A stretch of DNA of 64,000 nucleotides from NCBI RefSeq assembly GCF_029227915.1, contig NC_079886.1, positions 2,418,001 through 2,482,000 on the forward strand, in the 5' to 3' direction. This DNA comes from Hydractinia symbiolongicarpus. Taxonomy: Eukaryota; Cnidaria; Hydrozoa; Anthoathecata; Hydractiniidae. Positions within the stretch are counted from its first letter, which is position 1. The number at the start of each line of letters is the position of its first letter. The position numbers and the translations under genes are program-made. Shown here piece after piece: positions 1 through 10,452 of the stretch. The notes beneath the pieces were generated by a model, which was given only the letters and a program-made list of their open reading frames with translations, was not told the origin of the DNA and did no database searches.

Positions 1-203
1 TGGGTACTTTCTTTGTATACTTTTGACTACACGGGCCGAGTCCGGGATTTACGGGAAATCGCGGGTTTTCTTTTGCCGGCGATTAAACTTCTTTAGATTA
101 GCGTTTCATCAAAAATGAAAACATTTTTGAAAACTACAAGTCTCATGCGTTTTAGTGGTGAAAAAATAATTTAAAAAATCGTTCGGGAAATGAGTTTACT
201 CCC
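1..203 (+). repeat. Satellite monomer type A (reference copy)
   Basis: Type A is recognised by GACTACACGGGCC rather than GACTATACGGGCC, by TTTTCTTTTGCCGGC in place of TTTTCGTTTGCCGGC, and by CTTTAGATTAGCGTTTC before the A/T dyad. Similar copies begin at 1420, 3042, 4461, 7300 and 8719 in this block and at 43,887 and 46,117 in the second block. The A' variant (GTCCGAGATTT) begins at 2636 and 5677. Position 1 falls exactly at the chosen monomer phase, so no partial monomer is present at the left edge. Confidence 0.9.
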
Positions 204-235
204 TGGGTACTTTCTTTGTATACTTTTGACTATAC

Positions 236-268
236 GGGCCGAGTCCGGGATTTACGGGAAATCGCGGG
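236..268 (+). other. Four phased GGG runs: possible G-quadruplex motif (one per many monomers)
   Basis: GGG runs start at 236, 247, 256 and 266, separated by loops of 8, 6 and 7 bases. The same pattern is present in most monomers with GGGCCGAGT(A/C)CGGG. Monomers with GGGATTTACAGG lose the third run. One loop exceeds the usual limit of seven, so this is a relaxed, not a strict, quadruplex motif. The 9-11-bp spacing also places the runs about one helical turn apart. Confidence 0.6.
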
Positions 269-311
269 TTTTCGTTTGCCGGCGATTAAACTTCTTTAAT
301 TTAGCGTTTCA

Positions 312-333
312 TCAAAAATGAAAACATTTTTGA
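312..333. repeat. Conserved 22-bp A/T dyad within the monomer
   Basis: TCAAAAATG (312-320), AAAA (321-324) and CATTTTTGA (325-333) form a perfect inverted repeat with 9-bp arms and a 4-base loop. The element sits at the same place in most monomers. Variants (AATATTTTTGA, AATAATTTTGA, ATTAATTTTGA) keep 6-8 paired bases at the outer arms. It could extrude as a hairpin or bind a dimeric protein; neither is shown by the sequence. Confidence 0.8.
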
Positions 334-406
334 AAACTACATGTCTCATGCGTTTTAGTGGTGAAAAAATAATTTAAAAAATCGTTCGGGAATTGAATTT
401 ACTCCC

Positions 407-608
407 TGGGTACTTTCTTTGTATACTTTTGACTATACGGGCCGAGTACGGGATTTACGGGAAATAGCGGGTTTCCGTTTGCCGGCGATTAAACTTCTTT
501 TATTCAGCGTCTCATCAAAAATGAAAATATTTTTAAAAACTACAAGTCTCATGCGTTTTAGTGGTGAAAATTAATTTAAAAAATCGTTCGGGAAATGAAT
601 TTACTCTC
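407..608 (+). repeat. Satellite monomer type C (reference copy, 202 bp)
   Basis: Type C carries GAGTACGGG, GAAATAGCGGGTTTCCGTTTG, an ATATTTTTAAAAAC dyad arm and, in this copy, GTGAAAATTAATTT in place of GTGAAAAAATAATTT. That one-base deletion makes it 202 bp. Copies at about 6083 and 9125 carry the normal A-run, so this indel segregates among otherwise matching C monomers, as expected from exchange between HOR copies. Confidence 0.87.
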
Positions 609-811
609 AGGGTACTTTCTTTGTATACTTTTGACTATACGGGCCGAGTCCCGGATTTACGGGAAATCGCGGGTTTTCGTTTGCCGGCGATTAAACTTCT
701 TTTATTTAGCGTCTCATCAAAAATGAAAACATTTTTGAAAACTACAAGTCTCATGCGTTTTAGTGGTGAAAAAATAATTTAAAAAATCGTTCGGGAAATG
801 AGTTTACTCCC
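609..811 (+). repeat. Satellite monomer type D (reference copy)
   Basis: Type D begins after TTTACTCTCAGGGTAC, carries GAGTCCCGGATTTACGGG (the CCGGG run shifted to CCCGG) and TTTTATTTAGCGTCTC, with the standard ACATTTTTGA dyad arm. It recurs one per HOR at 1825, 3650, 4866, 6286, 7908 and 9327, and in the second block at 44,495, 45,509, 46,726, 47,740 and 48,957. Confidence 0.87.
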
Positions 812-1014
812 TGGGTACTTTCTTTGTATACTTTTGACTATACGGGCCGAGTACGGGATTTACGGGAAATGGCGGGTATTCGTTAGCTGGCGATTAAACT
901 TCTTTTATTCAGCGTCTCATCAAAAATGAAAACATTTTTGAAAACTACAAGTCTCATGCGTTTTAGTGGTGAAAAAATAATTTAAAAAATCATTCGGGAA
1001 ATGAATTTACTCCC
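812..1014 (+). repeat. Satellite monomer type E (reference copy)
   Basis: Type E is marked by GAAATGGCGGGTATTCGTTAGCTGGCG, which replaces the otherwise nearly universal GCCGGC palindrome with GCTGGC. Copies follow each D monomer, for example at 2028, 3853 and 5069. In the second block some copies keep TATTCGTTAGCTGG but have GAAATCGCGGG (about 47,943 and later), so E has two sub-lineages. Confidence 0.87.
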
Positions 1015-1216
1015 TGGGTACTTCTTTTGTATACTTTTGACTATACGGGCCGAGTACGGGATTTACGGAAATCGCGGGTTCTCGTTTGCCGGCGATTGAA
1101 CTTCTTTTATTCAGCGTCTCATCAAAAATGAAATTAATTTTGAAAACTACAAGTCTCATGCGTTTTAGTGGTGAAAAAATAATTTAAAAAATCGTTCGGG
1201 AAATGAATTTACTCGC
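1015..1216 (+). repeat. Satellite monomer type F (reference copy, 202 bp)
   Basis: Type F has GGGTACTTCTTTTGTATAC, TTTACGGAAATCGCGGGTTC (one G missing, so 202 bp), TCTCGTTTGCC, GATTGAACTTC and a dyad altered to ATGAAATTAATTTTGA. Copies follow every E in this block and in 43,684-50,579. Later blocks (51.2-55.2 kb) carry related F-like monomers with GGGAATTCGCGGG or GGGAAATCGCGGG instead of the one-base deletion. Confidence 0.87.
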
Positions 1217-1419
1217 AGGGTACTTTCTTTGTATACTTTTGACTACACGGGCCGAGTCCGGGATTTACGGGAAATCGCGGGTTTTCGTTTGCCGGCGATT
1301 AAACTTCTTTTATTCAGCGTCTCATCAAAAATGAAAACATTTTTGAAAACTACAAGTCTCATGCGTTTTAGTGGTGAAAAAATAATTTAAAAAATCATTC
1401 GGGAAATGAATTTACTCCC
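1217..1419 (+). repeat. Satellite monomer type G (reference copy)
   Basis: Type G begins after TTTACTCGCAGGGTAC and carries GACTACACGGGCCGAGTCCGGG, TTTTCGTTTGCC and TTTTATTCAGCGTCTC. It closes the 7-mer before the next A. Its 5' junction CTCGCAGGG is shared with several monomers in later blocks, which suggests a common origin for those units. Confidence 0.86.
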
Positions 1420-2635
1420 TGGGTACTTTCTTTGTATACTTTTGACTACACGGGCCGAGTCCGGGATTTACGGGAAATCGCGGGTTTTCTTTTGCCGGCG
1501 ATTAAACTTCTTTAGATTAGCGTTTCATCAAAAATGAAAACATTTTTGAAAACTACAAGTCTCATGCGTTTTAGTGGTGAAAAAATAATTTAAAAAATCG
1601 TTCGGGAAATGAGTTTACTCCCTGGGTACTTTCTTTGTATACTTTTGACTATACGGGCCGAGTCCGGGATTTACGGGAAATCGCGGGTTTTCGTTTGCCG
1701 GCGATTAAACTTCTTTTATTCAGCGTCTCATCAAAAATGAAAATATTTTTAAAAACTACAAGTCTCATGCGTTTTAGTGGTGAAAATTAATTTAAAAAAT
1801 CGTTCGGGAAATGAATTTACTCTCAGGGTACTTTCTTTGTATACTTTTGACTATACGGGCCGAGTCCCGGATTTACGGGAAATCGCGGGTTTTCGTTTGC
1901 CGGCGATTAAACTTCTTTTATTTAGCGTCTCATCAAAAATGAAAACATTTTTGAAAACTACAAGTCTCATGCGTTTTAGTGGTGAAAAAATAATTTAAAA
2001 AATCGTTCGGGAAATGAGTTTACTCCCTGGGTACTTTCTTTGTATACTTTTGACTATACGGGCCGAGTACGGGATTTACGGGAAATGGCGGGTATTCGTT
2101 AGCTGGCGATTAAACTTCTTTTATTCAGCGTCTCATCAAAAATGAAAACATTTTTGAAAACTACAAGTCTCATGCGTTTTAGTGGTAAAAAAATAATTTA
2201 AAAAATCATTCGGGAAATGAATTTACTCCCTGGGTACTTCTTTTGTATACTTTTGACTATACGGGCCGAGTACGGGATTTACGGAAATCGCGGGTTCTCG
2301 TTTGCCGGCGATTGAACTTCTTTTATTCAGCGTCTCATCAAAAATGAAATTAATTTTGAAAACTACAAGTCTCATGCGTTTTAGTGGTGAAAAAATAATT
2401 TAAAAAATCGTTCGGGAAATGAATTTACTCGCAGGGTACTTTCTTTGTATACTTTTGACTACACGGGCCGAGTCCGGGATTTACGGGAAATCGCGGGTTT
2501 TCGTTTGCCGGCGATTAAACTTCTTTTATTCAGCGTCTCATCAAAAATGAAAACATTTTTGAAAACTACAAGTCTCATGCGTTTTAGTGGTGAAAAAATA
2601 ATTTAAAAAATCATTCGGGAAATGAATTTACTCCC
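1420..2635 (+). repeat. 6-monomer HOR derivative (A, B/C, D, E, F, G), copy 1
   Basis: This 1,216-bp unit matches the adjacent 7-mer except that B and C are replaced by one hybrid monomer at 1623-1824. The same arrangement recurs 3,041 bp downstream at 4461-5676, so the 6-mer arose once and was then copied within a larger unit. Confidence 0.9.
1623..1824 (+). repeat. B/C hybrid monomer, copy 1
   Basis: The left part matches type B (GAGTCCGGG, GAAATCGCGGGTTTTCG). The right part matches type C (TATTCAGCG, AAATATTTTTAAAAAC and the GAAAATTAATTT indel). The switch lies in the roughly 23-bp stretch from TTTGCCGG to CTTCTTT that B and C share. One monomer length is lost, the expected product of unequal homologous exchange between neighbouring B and C. 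An identical-looking hybrid lies at 4664-4865. Confidence 0.9.
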
Positions 2636-2838
2636 TGGGTACTTTCTTTGTATACTTTTGACTACACGGGCCGAGTCCGAGATTTACGGGAAATCGCGGG
2701 TTTTCTTTTGCCGGCGATTAAACTTCTTTAGATTAGCGTTTCATCAAAAATGAAAACATTTTTGAAAACTACAAGTCTCATGCGTTTTAGTGGTGAAAAA
2801 ATAATTTAAAAAATCGTTCGGGAAATGAGTTTACTCCC

Positions 2839-3041
2839 TGGGTACTTTCTTTGTATACTTTTGACTATACGGGCCGAGTACGGGATTTACGGGAAATCGC
2901 GGGTTTTCGTTTGCCGGCCATTAAACTTCTTTTATTCAGCGTCTCATCAAAAATAAAAACATTTTTGAAAACTACAAGTCTCATGCGTTTTAGTGGTGAA
3001 AAAATAATTTAAAAAATCATTCGGGAAATGAATTTACTCCC
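2839..3041 (+). repeat. Satellite monomer type H (reference copy)
   Basis: Type H has GTTTGCCGGCCATTAAAC (GGCC rather than GGCG) and CAAAAATAAAAACATTTTTGA. It sits outside the 7-mer, after A', and recurs at 7097 and at 43,684. The CCATT variant also appears in monomer j of the 10-mer HOR (about 32,055, 34,087 and 39,800), linking the two HOR families. Confidence 0.85.
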
Positions 3042-5879
3042 TGGGTACTTTCTTTGTATACTTTTGACTACACGGGCCGAGTCCGGGATTTACGGGAAAT
3101 CGCGGGTTTTCTTTTGCCGGCGATTAAACTTCTTTAGATTAGCGTTTCATCAAAAATGAAAACATTTTTGAAAACTACAAGTCTCATGCGTTTTAGTGGT
3201 GAAAAAATAATTTAAAAAATCGTTCGGGAAATGAGTTTACTCCCTGGGTACTTTCTTTGTATACTTTTGACTATACGGGCCGAGTCCGGGATTTACGGGA
3301 AATCGCGGGTTTTCGTTTGCCGGCGATTAAACTTCTTTAATTTAGCGTTTCATCAAAAATGAAAACATTTTTGAAAACTACATGTCTCATGCGTTTTAGT
3401 GGTGAAAAAATAATTTAAAAAATCGTTCGGGAATTGAATTTACTCCCTGGGTACTTTCTTTGTATACTTTTGACTATACGGGCCGAGTACGGGATTTACG
3501 GGAAATAGCGGGTTTCCGTTTGCCGGCGATTAAACTTCTTTTATTCAGCGTCTCATCAAAAATGAAAATATTTTTAAAAACTACAAGTCTCATGCGTTTT
3601 AGTGGTGAAAATTAATTTAAAAAATCGTTCGGGAAATGAATTTACTCTCAGGGTACTTTCTTTGTATACTTTTGACTATACGGGCCGAGTCCCGGATTTA
3701 CGGGAAATCGCGGGTTTTCGTTTGCCGGCGATTAAACTTCTTTTATTTAGCGTCTCATCAAAAATGAAAACATTTTTGAAAACTACAAGTCTCATGCGTT
3801 TTAGTGGTGAAAAAATAATTTAAAAAATCGTTCGGGAAATGAGTTTACTCCCTGGGTACTTTCTTTGTATACTTTTGACTATACGGGCCGAGTACGGGAT
3901 TTACGGGAAATGGCGGGTATTCGTTAGCTGGCGATTAAACTTCTTTTATTCAGCGTCTCATCAAAAATGAAAACATTTTTGAAAACTACAAGTCTCATGC
4001 GTTTTAGTGGTGAAAAAATAATTTAAAAAATCATTCGGGAAATGAATTTACTCCCTGGGTACTTCTTTTGTATACTTTTGACTATACGGGCCGAGTACGG
4101 GATTTACGGAAATCGCGGGTTCTCGTTTGCCGGCGATTGAACTTCTTTTATTCAGCGTCTCATCAAAAATGAAATTAATTTTGAAAACTACAAGTCTCAT
4201 GCGTTTTAGTGGTGAAAAAATAATTTAAAAAATCGTTCGGGAAATGAATTTACTCGCAGGGTACTTTCTTTGTATACTTTTGACTACACGGGCCGAGTCC
4301 GGGATTTACGGGAAATCGCGGGTTTTCGTTTGCCGGCGATTAAACTTCTTTTATTCAGCGTCTCATCAAAAATGAAAACATTTTTGAAAACTACAAGTCT
4401 CATGCGTTTTAGTGGTGAAAAAATAATTTAAAAAATCATTCGGGAAATGAATTTACTCCCTGGGTACTTTCTTTGTATACTTTTGACTACACGGGCCGAG
4501 TCCGGGATTTACGGGAAATCGCGGGTTTTCTTTTGCCGGCGATTAAACTTCTTTAGATTAGCGTTTCATCAAAAATGAAAACATTTTTGAAAACTACAAG
4601 TCTCATGCGTTTTAGTGGTGAAAAAATAATTTAAAAAATCGTTCGGGAAATGAGTTTACTCCCTGGGTACTTTCTTTGTATACTTTTGACTATACGGGCC
4701 GAGTCCGGGATTTACGGGAAATCGCGGGTTTTCGTTTGCCGGCGATTAAACTTCTTTTATTCAGCGTCTCATCAAAAATGAAAATATTTTTAAAAACTAC
4801 AAGTCTCATGCGTTTTAGTGGTGAAAATTAATTTAAAAAATCGTTCGGGAAATGAATTTACTCTCAGGGTACTTTCTTTGTATACTTTTGACTATACGGG
4901 CCGAGTCCCGGATTTACGGGAAATCGCGGGTTTTCGTTTGCCGGCGATTAAACTTCTTTTATTTAGCGTCTCATCAAAAATGAAAACATTTTTGAAAACT
5001 ACAAGTCTCATGCGTTTTAGTGGTGAAAAAATAATTTAAAAAATCGTTCGGGAAATGAGTTTACTCCCTGGGTACTTTCTTTGTATACTTTTGACTATAC
5101 GGGCCGAGTACGGGATTTACGGGAAATGGCGGGTATTCGTTAGCTGGCGATTAAACTTCTTTTATTCAGCGTCTCATCAAAAATGAAAACATTTTTGAAA
5201 ACTACAAGTCTCATGCGTTTTAGTGGTAAAAAAATAATTTAAAAAATCATTCGGGAAATGAATTTACTCCCTGGGTACTTCTTTTGTATACTTTTGACTA
5301 TACGGGCCGAGTACGGGATTTACGGAAATCGCGGGTTCTCGTTTGCCGGCGATTGAACTTCTTTTATTCAGCGTCTCATCAAAAATGAAATTAATTTTGA
5401 AAACTACAAGTCTCATGCGTTTTAGTGGTGAAAAAATAATTTAAAAAATCGTTCGGGAAATGAATTTACTCGCAGGGTACTTTCTTTGTATACTTTTGAC
5501 TACACGGGCCGAGTCCGGGATTTACGGGAAATCGCGGGTTTTCGTTTGCCGGCGATTAAACTTCTTTTATTCAGCGTCTCATCAAAAATGAAAACATTTT
5601 TGAAAACTACAAGTCTCATGCGTTTTAGTGGTGAAAAAATAATTTAAAAAATCATTCGGGAAATGAATTTACTCCCTGGGTACTTTCTTTGTATACTTTT
5701 GACTACACGGGCCGAGTCCGAGATTTACGGGAAATCGCGGGTTTTCTTTTGCCGGCGATTAAACTTCTTTAGATTAGCGTTTCATCAAAAATGAAAACAT
5801 TTTTGAAAACTACAAGTCTCATGCGTTTTAGTGGTGAAAAAATAATTTAAAAAATCGTTCGGGAAATGAGTTTACTCCC
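3042..5879 (+). repeat. Second copy of the 15-monomer super-unit (14 monomers retained)
   Basis: Positions 1-3041 form a 15-monomer super-unit: 7-mer, 6-mer, A', H. The same series restarts at 3042 (7-mer), continues at 4461 (6-mer) and 5677 (A'), but then goes directly to type B at 5880 instead of H. Shared private variants in E and A' at 3,041-bp spacing support duplication of the whole unit followed by an exchange after A'. Confidence 0.88.
4664..4865 (+). repeat. B/C hybrid monomer, copy 2
   Basis: This has the same B-to-C switch as the hybrid at 1623-1824, including the GAAAATTAATTT indel at its right end. It is 3,041 bp away, matching the super-unit length. The two are copies of one event, not independent recombinations. 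Confidence 0.9.
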
Positions 5880-8800
5880 TGGGTACTTTCTTTGTATACT
5901 TTTGACTATACGGGCCGAGTCCGGGATTTACGGGAAATCGCGGGTTTTCGTTTGCCGGCGATTAAACTTCTTTAATTTAGCGTTTCATCAAAAATGAAAA
6001 CATTTTTGAAAACTACATGTCTCATGCGTTTTAGTGGTGAAAAAATAATTTAAAAAATCGTTCGGGAATTGAATTTACTCCCTGGGTACTTTCTTTGTAT
6101 ACTTTTGACTATACGGGCCGAGTACGGGATTTACGGGAAATAGCGGGTTTCCGTTTGCCGGCGATTAAACTTCTTTTATTCAGCGTCTCATCAAAAATGA
6201 AAATATTTTTAAAAACTACAAGTCTCATGCGTTTTAGTGGTGAAAAAATAATTTAAAAAATCGTTCGGGAAATGAATTTACTCTCAGGGTACTTTCTTTG
6301 TATACTTTTGACTATACGGGCCGAGTCCCGGATTTACGGGAAATCGCGGGTTTTCGTTTGCCGGCGATTAAACTTCTTTTATTTAGCGTCTCATCAAAAA
6401 TGAAAACATTTTTGAAAACTACAAGTCTCATGCGTTTTAGTGGTGAAAAAATAATTTAAAAAATCGTTCGGGAAATGAGTTTACTCCCTGGGTACTTTCT
6501 TTGTATACTTTTGACTATACGGGCCGAGTACGGGATTTACGGGAAATGGCGGGTATTCGTTAGCTGGCGATTAAACTTCTTTTATTCAGCGTCTCATCAA
6601 AAATGAAAACATTTTTGAAAACTACAAGTCTCATGCGTTTTAGTGGTGAAAAAATAATTTAAAAAATCATTCGGGAAATGAATTTACTCCCTGGGTACTT
6701 CTTTTGTATACTTTTGACTATACGGGCCGAGTACGGGATTTACGGAAATCGCGGGTTCTCGTTTGCCGGCGATTGAACTTCTTTTATTCAGCGTCTCATC
6801 AAAAATGAAATTAATTTTGAAAACTACAAGTCTCATGCGTTTTAGTGGTGAAAAAATAATTTAAAAAATCGTTCGGGAAATGAATTTACTCGCAGGGTAC
6901 TTTCTTTGTATACTTTTGACTACACGGGCCGAGTCCGGGATTTACGGGAAATCGCGGGTTTTCGTTTGCCGGCGATTAAACTTCTTTTATTCAGCGTCTC
7001 ATCAAAAATGAAAATATTTTTGAAAACTACAAGTCTCATGCGTTTTAGTGGTGAAAAAATAATTTAAAAAATCGTTCGGGAAATGAGTTTACTCCCTGGG
7101 TACTTTCTTTGTATACTTTTGACTATACGGGCCGAGTACGGGATTTACGGGAAATCGCGGGTTTTCGTTTGCCGGCCATTAAACTTCTTTTATTCAGCGT
7201 CTCATCAAAAATAAAAACATTTTTGAAAACTACAAGTCTCATGCGTTTTAGTGGTGAAAAAATAATTTAAAAAATCATTCGGGAAATGAATTTACTCCCT
7301 GGGTACTTTCTTTGTATACTTTTGACTACACGGGCCGAGTCCGGGATTTACGGGAAATCGCGGGTTTTCTTTTGCCGGCGATTAAACTTCTTTAGATTAG
7401 CGTTTCATCAAAAATGAAAACATTTTTGAAAACTACAAGTCTCATGCGTTTTAGTGGTGAAAAAATAATTTAAAAAATCGTTCGGGAAATGAGTTTACTC
7501 CCTGGGTACTTTCTTTGTATACTTTTGACTATACGGGCCGAGTCCGGGATTTACGGGAAATCGCGGGTTTTCGTTTGCCGGCGATTAAACTTCTTTAATT
7601 TAGCGTTTCATCAAAAATGAAAACATTTTTGAAAACTACATGTCTCATGCGTTTTAGTGGTGAAAAAATAATTTAAAAAATCGTTCGGGAATTGAATTTA
7701 CTCCCTGGGTACTTTCTTTGTATACTTTTGACTATACGGGCCGAGTACGGGATTTACGGGAAATAGCGGGTTTCCGTTTGCCGGCGATTAAACTTCTTTT
7801 ATTCAGCGTCTCATCAAAAATGAAAATATTTTTAAAAACTACAAGTCTCATGCGTTTTAGTGGTGAAAATTAATTTAAAAAATCGTTCGGGAAATGAATT
7901 TACTCTCAGGGTACTTTCTTTGTATACTTTTGACTATACGGGCCGAGTCCCGGATTTACGGGAAATCGCGGGTTTTCGTTTGCCGGCGATTAAACTTCTT
8001 TTATTTAGCGTCTCATCAAAAATGAAAACATTTTGGAAAACTACAAGTCTCATGCGTTTTAGTGGTGAAAAAATAATTTAAAAAATCGTTCGGGAAATGA
8101 GTTTACTCCCTGGGTACTTTCTTTGTATACTTTTGACTATACGGGCCGAGTACGGGATTTACGGGAAATGGCGGGTATTCGTTAGCTGGCGATTAAACTT
8201 CTTTTATTCAGCGTCTCATCAAAAATGAAAACATTTTTGAAAACTACAAGTCTCATGCGTTTTAGTGGTGAAAAAATAATTTAAAAAATCATTCGGGAAA
8301 TGAATTTACTCCCTGGGTACTTCTTTTGTATACTTTTGACTATACGGGCCGAGTACGGGATTTACGGAAATCGCGGGTTCTCGTTTGCCGGCGATTGAAC
8401 TTCTTTTATTCAGCGTCTCATCAAAAATGATATTAATTTTGAAAACTACAAGTCTCATGCGTTTTAGTGGTGAAAAAATAATTTAAAAAATCGTTCGGGA
8501 AATGAATTTACTCGCAGGGTACTTTCTTTGTATACTTTTGACTACACGGGCCGAGTCCGGGATTTACGGGAAATCGCGGGTTTTCGTTTGCCGGCGATTA
8601 AACTTCTTTTATTCAGCGTCTCATCAAAAATGAAAACATTTTTGAAAACTACAAGTCTCATGCGTTTTAGTGGTGAAAAAATAATTTAAAAAATCATTCG
8701 GGAAATGAATTTACTCCCTGGGTACTTTCTTTGTATACTTTTGACTACACGGGCCGAGTCCGGGATTTACGGGAAATCGCGGGTTTTCTTTTGCCGGCGA

Positions 8801-9935
8801 TTAAACTTCTTTAGATTAGCGTTTCATCAAAAATGAAAATATTTTTGAAAACTACAAGTCTCATGCGTTTTAGTGGTGAAAAAATAATTTAAAAAATCGT
8901 TCGGGAAATGAGTTTACTCCCTGGGTACTTTCTTTGTATACTTTTGACTATACGGGCCGAGTCCGGGATTTACGGGAAATCGCGGGTTTTCGTTTGCCGG
9001 CGATTAAACTTCTTTAATTTAGCGTTTCATCAAAAATGAAAACATTTTTGAAAACTACATGTCTCATGCGTTTTAGTGGTGAAAAAATAATTTAAAAAAT
9101 CGTTCGGGAATTGAATTTACTCCCTGGGTACTTTCTTTGTATACTTTTGACTATACGGGCCGAGTACGGGATTTACGGGAAATAGCGGGTTTCCGTTTGC
9201 CGGCGATTAAACTTCTTTTATTCAGCGTCTCATCAAAAATGAAAATATTTTTAAAAACTACAAGTCTCATGCGTTTTAGTGGTGAAAAAATAATTTAAAA
9301 AATCGTTCGGGAAATGAATTTACTCTCAGGGTACTTTCTTTGTATACTTTTGACTATACGGGCCGAGTCCCGGATTTACGGGAAATCGCGGGTTTTCGTT
9401 TGCCGGCGATTAAACTTCTTTTATTTAGCGTCTCATCAAAAATGAAAACATTTTTGAAAACTACAAGTCTCATGCGTTTTAGTGGTGAAAAAATAATTTA
9501 AAAAATCGTTCGGGAAATGAGTTTACTCCCTGGGTACTTTCTTTGTATACTTTTGACTATACGGGCCGAGTACGGGATTTACGGGAAATGGCGGGTATTC
9601 GTTAGCTGGCGATTAAACTTCTTTTATTCAGCGTCTCATCAAAAATGAAAACATTTTTGAAAACTACAAGTCTCATGCGTTTTAGTGGTGAAAAAATAAT
9701 TTAAAAAATCATTCGGGATATGAATTTACTCCCTGGGTACTTCTTTTGTATACTTTTGACTATACGGGCCGAGTACGGGATTTACGGAAATTGCGGGTTC
9801 TCGTTTGCCGGCGATTGAACTTCTTTTATTCAGCGTCTCATCAAAAATGAAATTAATTTTGAAAACTACAAGTCTCATGCGTTTTAGTGGTGAAAAAATA
9901 ATTTAAAAAATCGTTCGGGAAATGAATTTACTCGC

Positions 9936-10249
9936 AGGGTACTTTCTTTGTATACTTTTGACTACACGGGCCGAGTCCGGGATTTACGGGAAATCGCGGG
10001 TTTTCGTTTGCCGGCGATTAAACTTCTTTTATTCAGCGTCTCATCAAAAATGAAAACATTTTTGAAAACTACAAGTCTCATGCGTTTTAGTGGTGAAAAA
10101 ATAATCGCGGGTTTTCGTTTGCCGGCGATTAAACTTCTTTTATTCAGCGTCTCATCAAAAATGAAAACATTTTTGAAAACTACAAGTCTCATGCGTTTTA
10201 GTGGTGAAAAAATAATTTAAAAAATCGTTCTTAAAATCAGTTTACTCCC
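9936..10249 (+). repeat. Truncated monomer pair with 92-bp internal deletion
   Basis: A G monomer starting at 9936 runs to GAAAAAATAAT and then continues at CGCGGGTTTTCG of another monomer (junction near 10,105). The pair measures 314 bp instead of 406. The parents share AAT at the breakpoint, so this looks like a microhomology-mediated deletion. Because 314 restores a common frame, open frames of 76-90 codons appear here on both strands. They are artefacts of repeat geometry. Confidence 0.88.
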
Positions 10250-10452
10250 TGGGTACTTTCTTTGTATACTTTTGACTATACGGGCCGAGTACGGGATTTA
10301 CGGGAAATCGCGGGTTTTCGTTTGCCAGCGATTAAACTTCTTTTATTCAGCGTCTCATCAAAAATGAAAACATTTTTGAAAACTACAAGTCTCAGGCGTT
10401 TTAGTGGTGAAAAAATAATTTAAAAAATTGTTCGGGAAATGAGTTTACTTCC

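Larger units (their letters stand above)
204..406 (+). repeat. Satellite monomer type B (reference copy)
   Basis: Type B carries GAGTCCGGG, TTTTCGTTTGCCGGCG, then CTTCTTTAATTTAGCGTTTC and ACTACATGTCTCATG (ATG where most monomers have AAG). Further copies start at 3245, 5880, 7503 and 8922, and in the second block at 44,089, 45,103 and 46,320. The 5' half of B also forms the left part of the B/C hybrid at 1623 and 4664. Confidence 0.88.
1..10249 (+). repeat. HOR block 1: 7-monomer A-G family with derivatives
   Basis: Monomers fall into types A to G by diagnostic variants and repeat in order. Full 7-mers start at 1, 3042, 5677, 7300 and 8719 (1,419-1,420 bp each). Six-monomer versions, in which B and C are one hybrid, occupy 1420-2635 and 4461-5676 (1,216 bp). 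Monomers A' and H are inserted at 2636-3041 and H again at 7097-7299. The last G is joined to a truncated monomer near 10,105. Private changes recur at exactly 3,041-bp spacing (for example the E monomers at 2028 and 5069 with GTGGTAAAAAAA, and A' with GTCCGAG at 2636 and 5677), showing recent duplication of whole multi-monomer units. Confidence 0.92.

Noticed and set aside
180-203. tRNA-like B box at GTTCGGGAA
   Set aside because: It resembles only part of GGTTCGANTCC and there is no matching A box or cloverleaf; not supportable as a tRNA or tRNA-derived SINE.
191-240. Promoter with GTATAC / TATAC boxes in every monomer
   Set aside because: These are short AT-rich palindromes in a repeat. 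No downstream gene exists and nothing in the sequence shows initiation.
561-782. Open frames of about 62-121 codons recurring through the array with FRLPAIKLLLF and MRFSGEKII
   Set aside because: They are translations of the satellite monomer. The 203-bp period shifts the frame at every monomer, stops fall at repeat-defined places, starts are arbitrary, and there is no domain, codon bias or frame conservation.
9962-10192. Reverse-strand open frame of 76 codons
   Set aside because: It exists only because the 92-bp deletion near 10,105 places two monomers in a shared frame; the peptide repeats itself and is repeat-derived.
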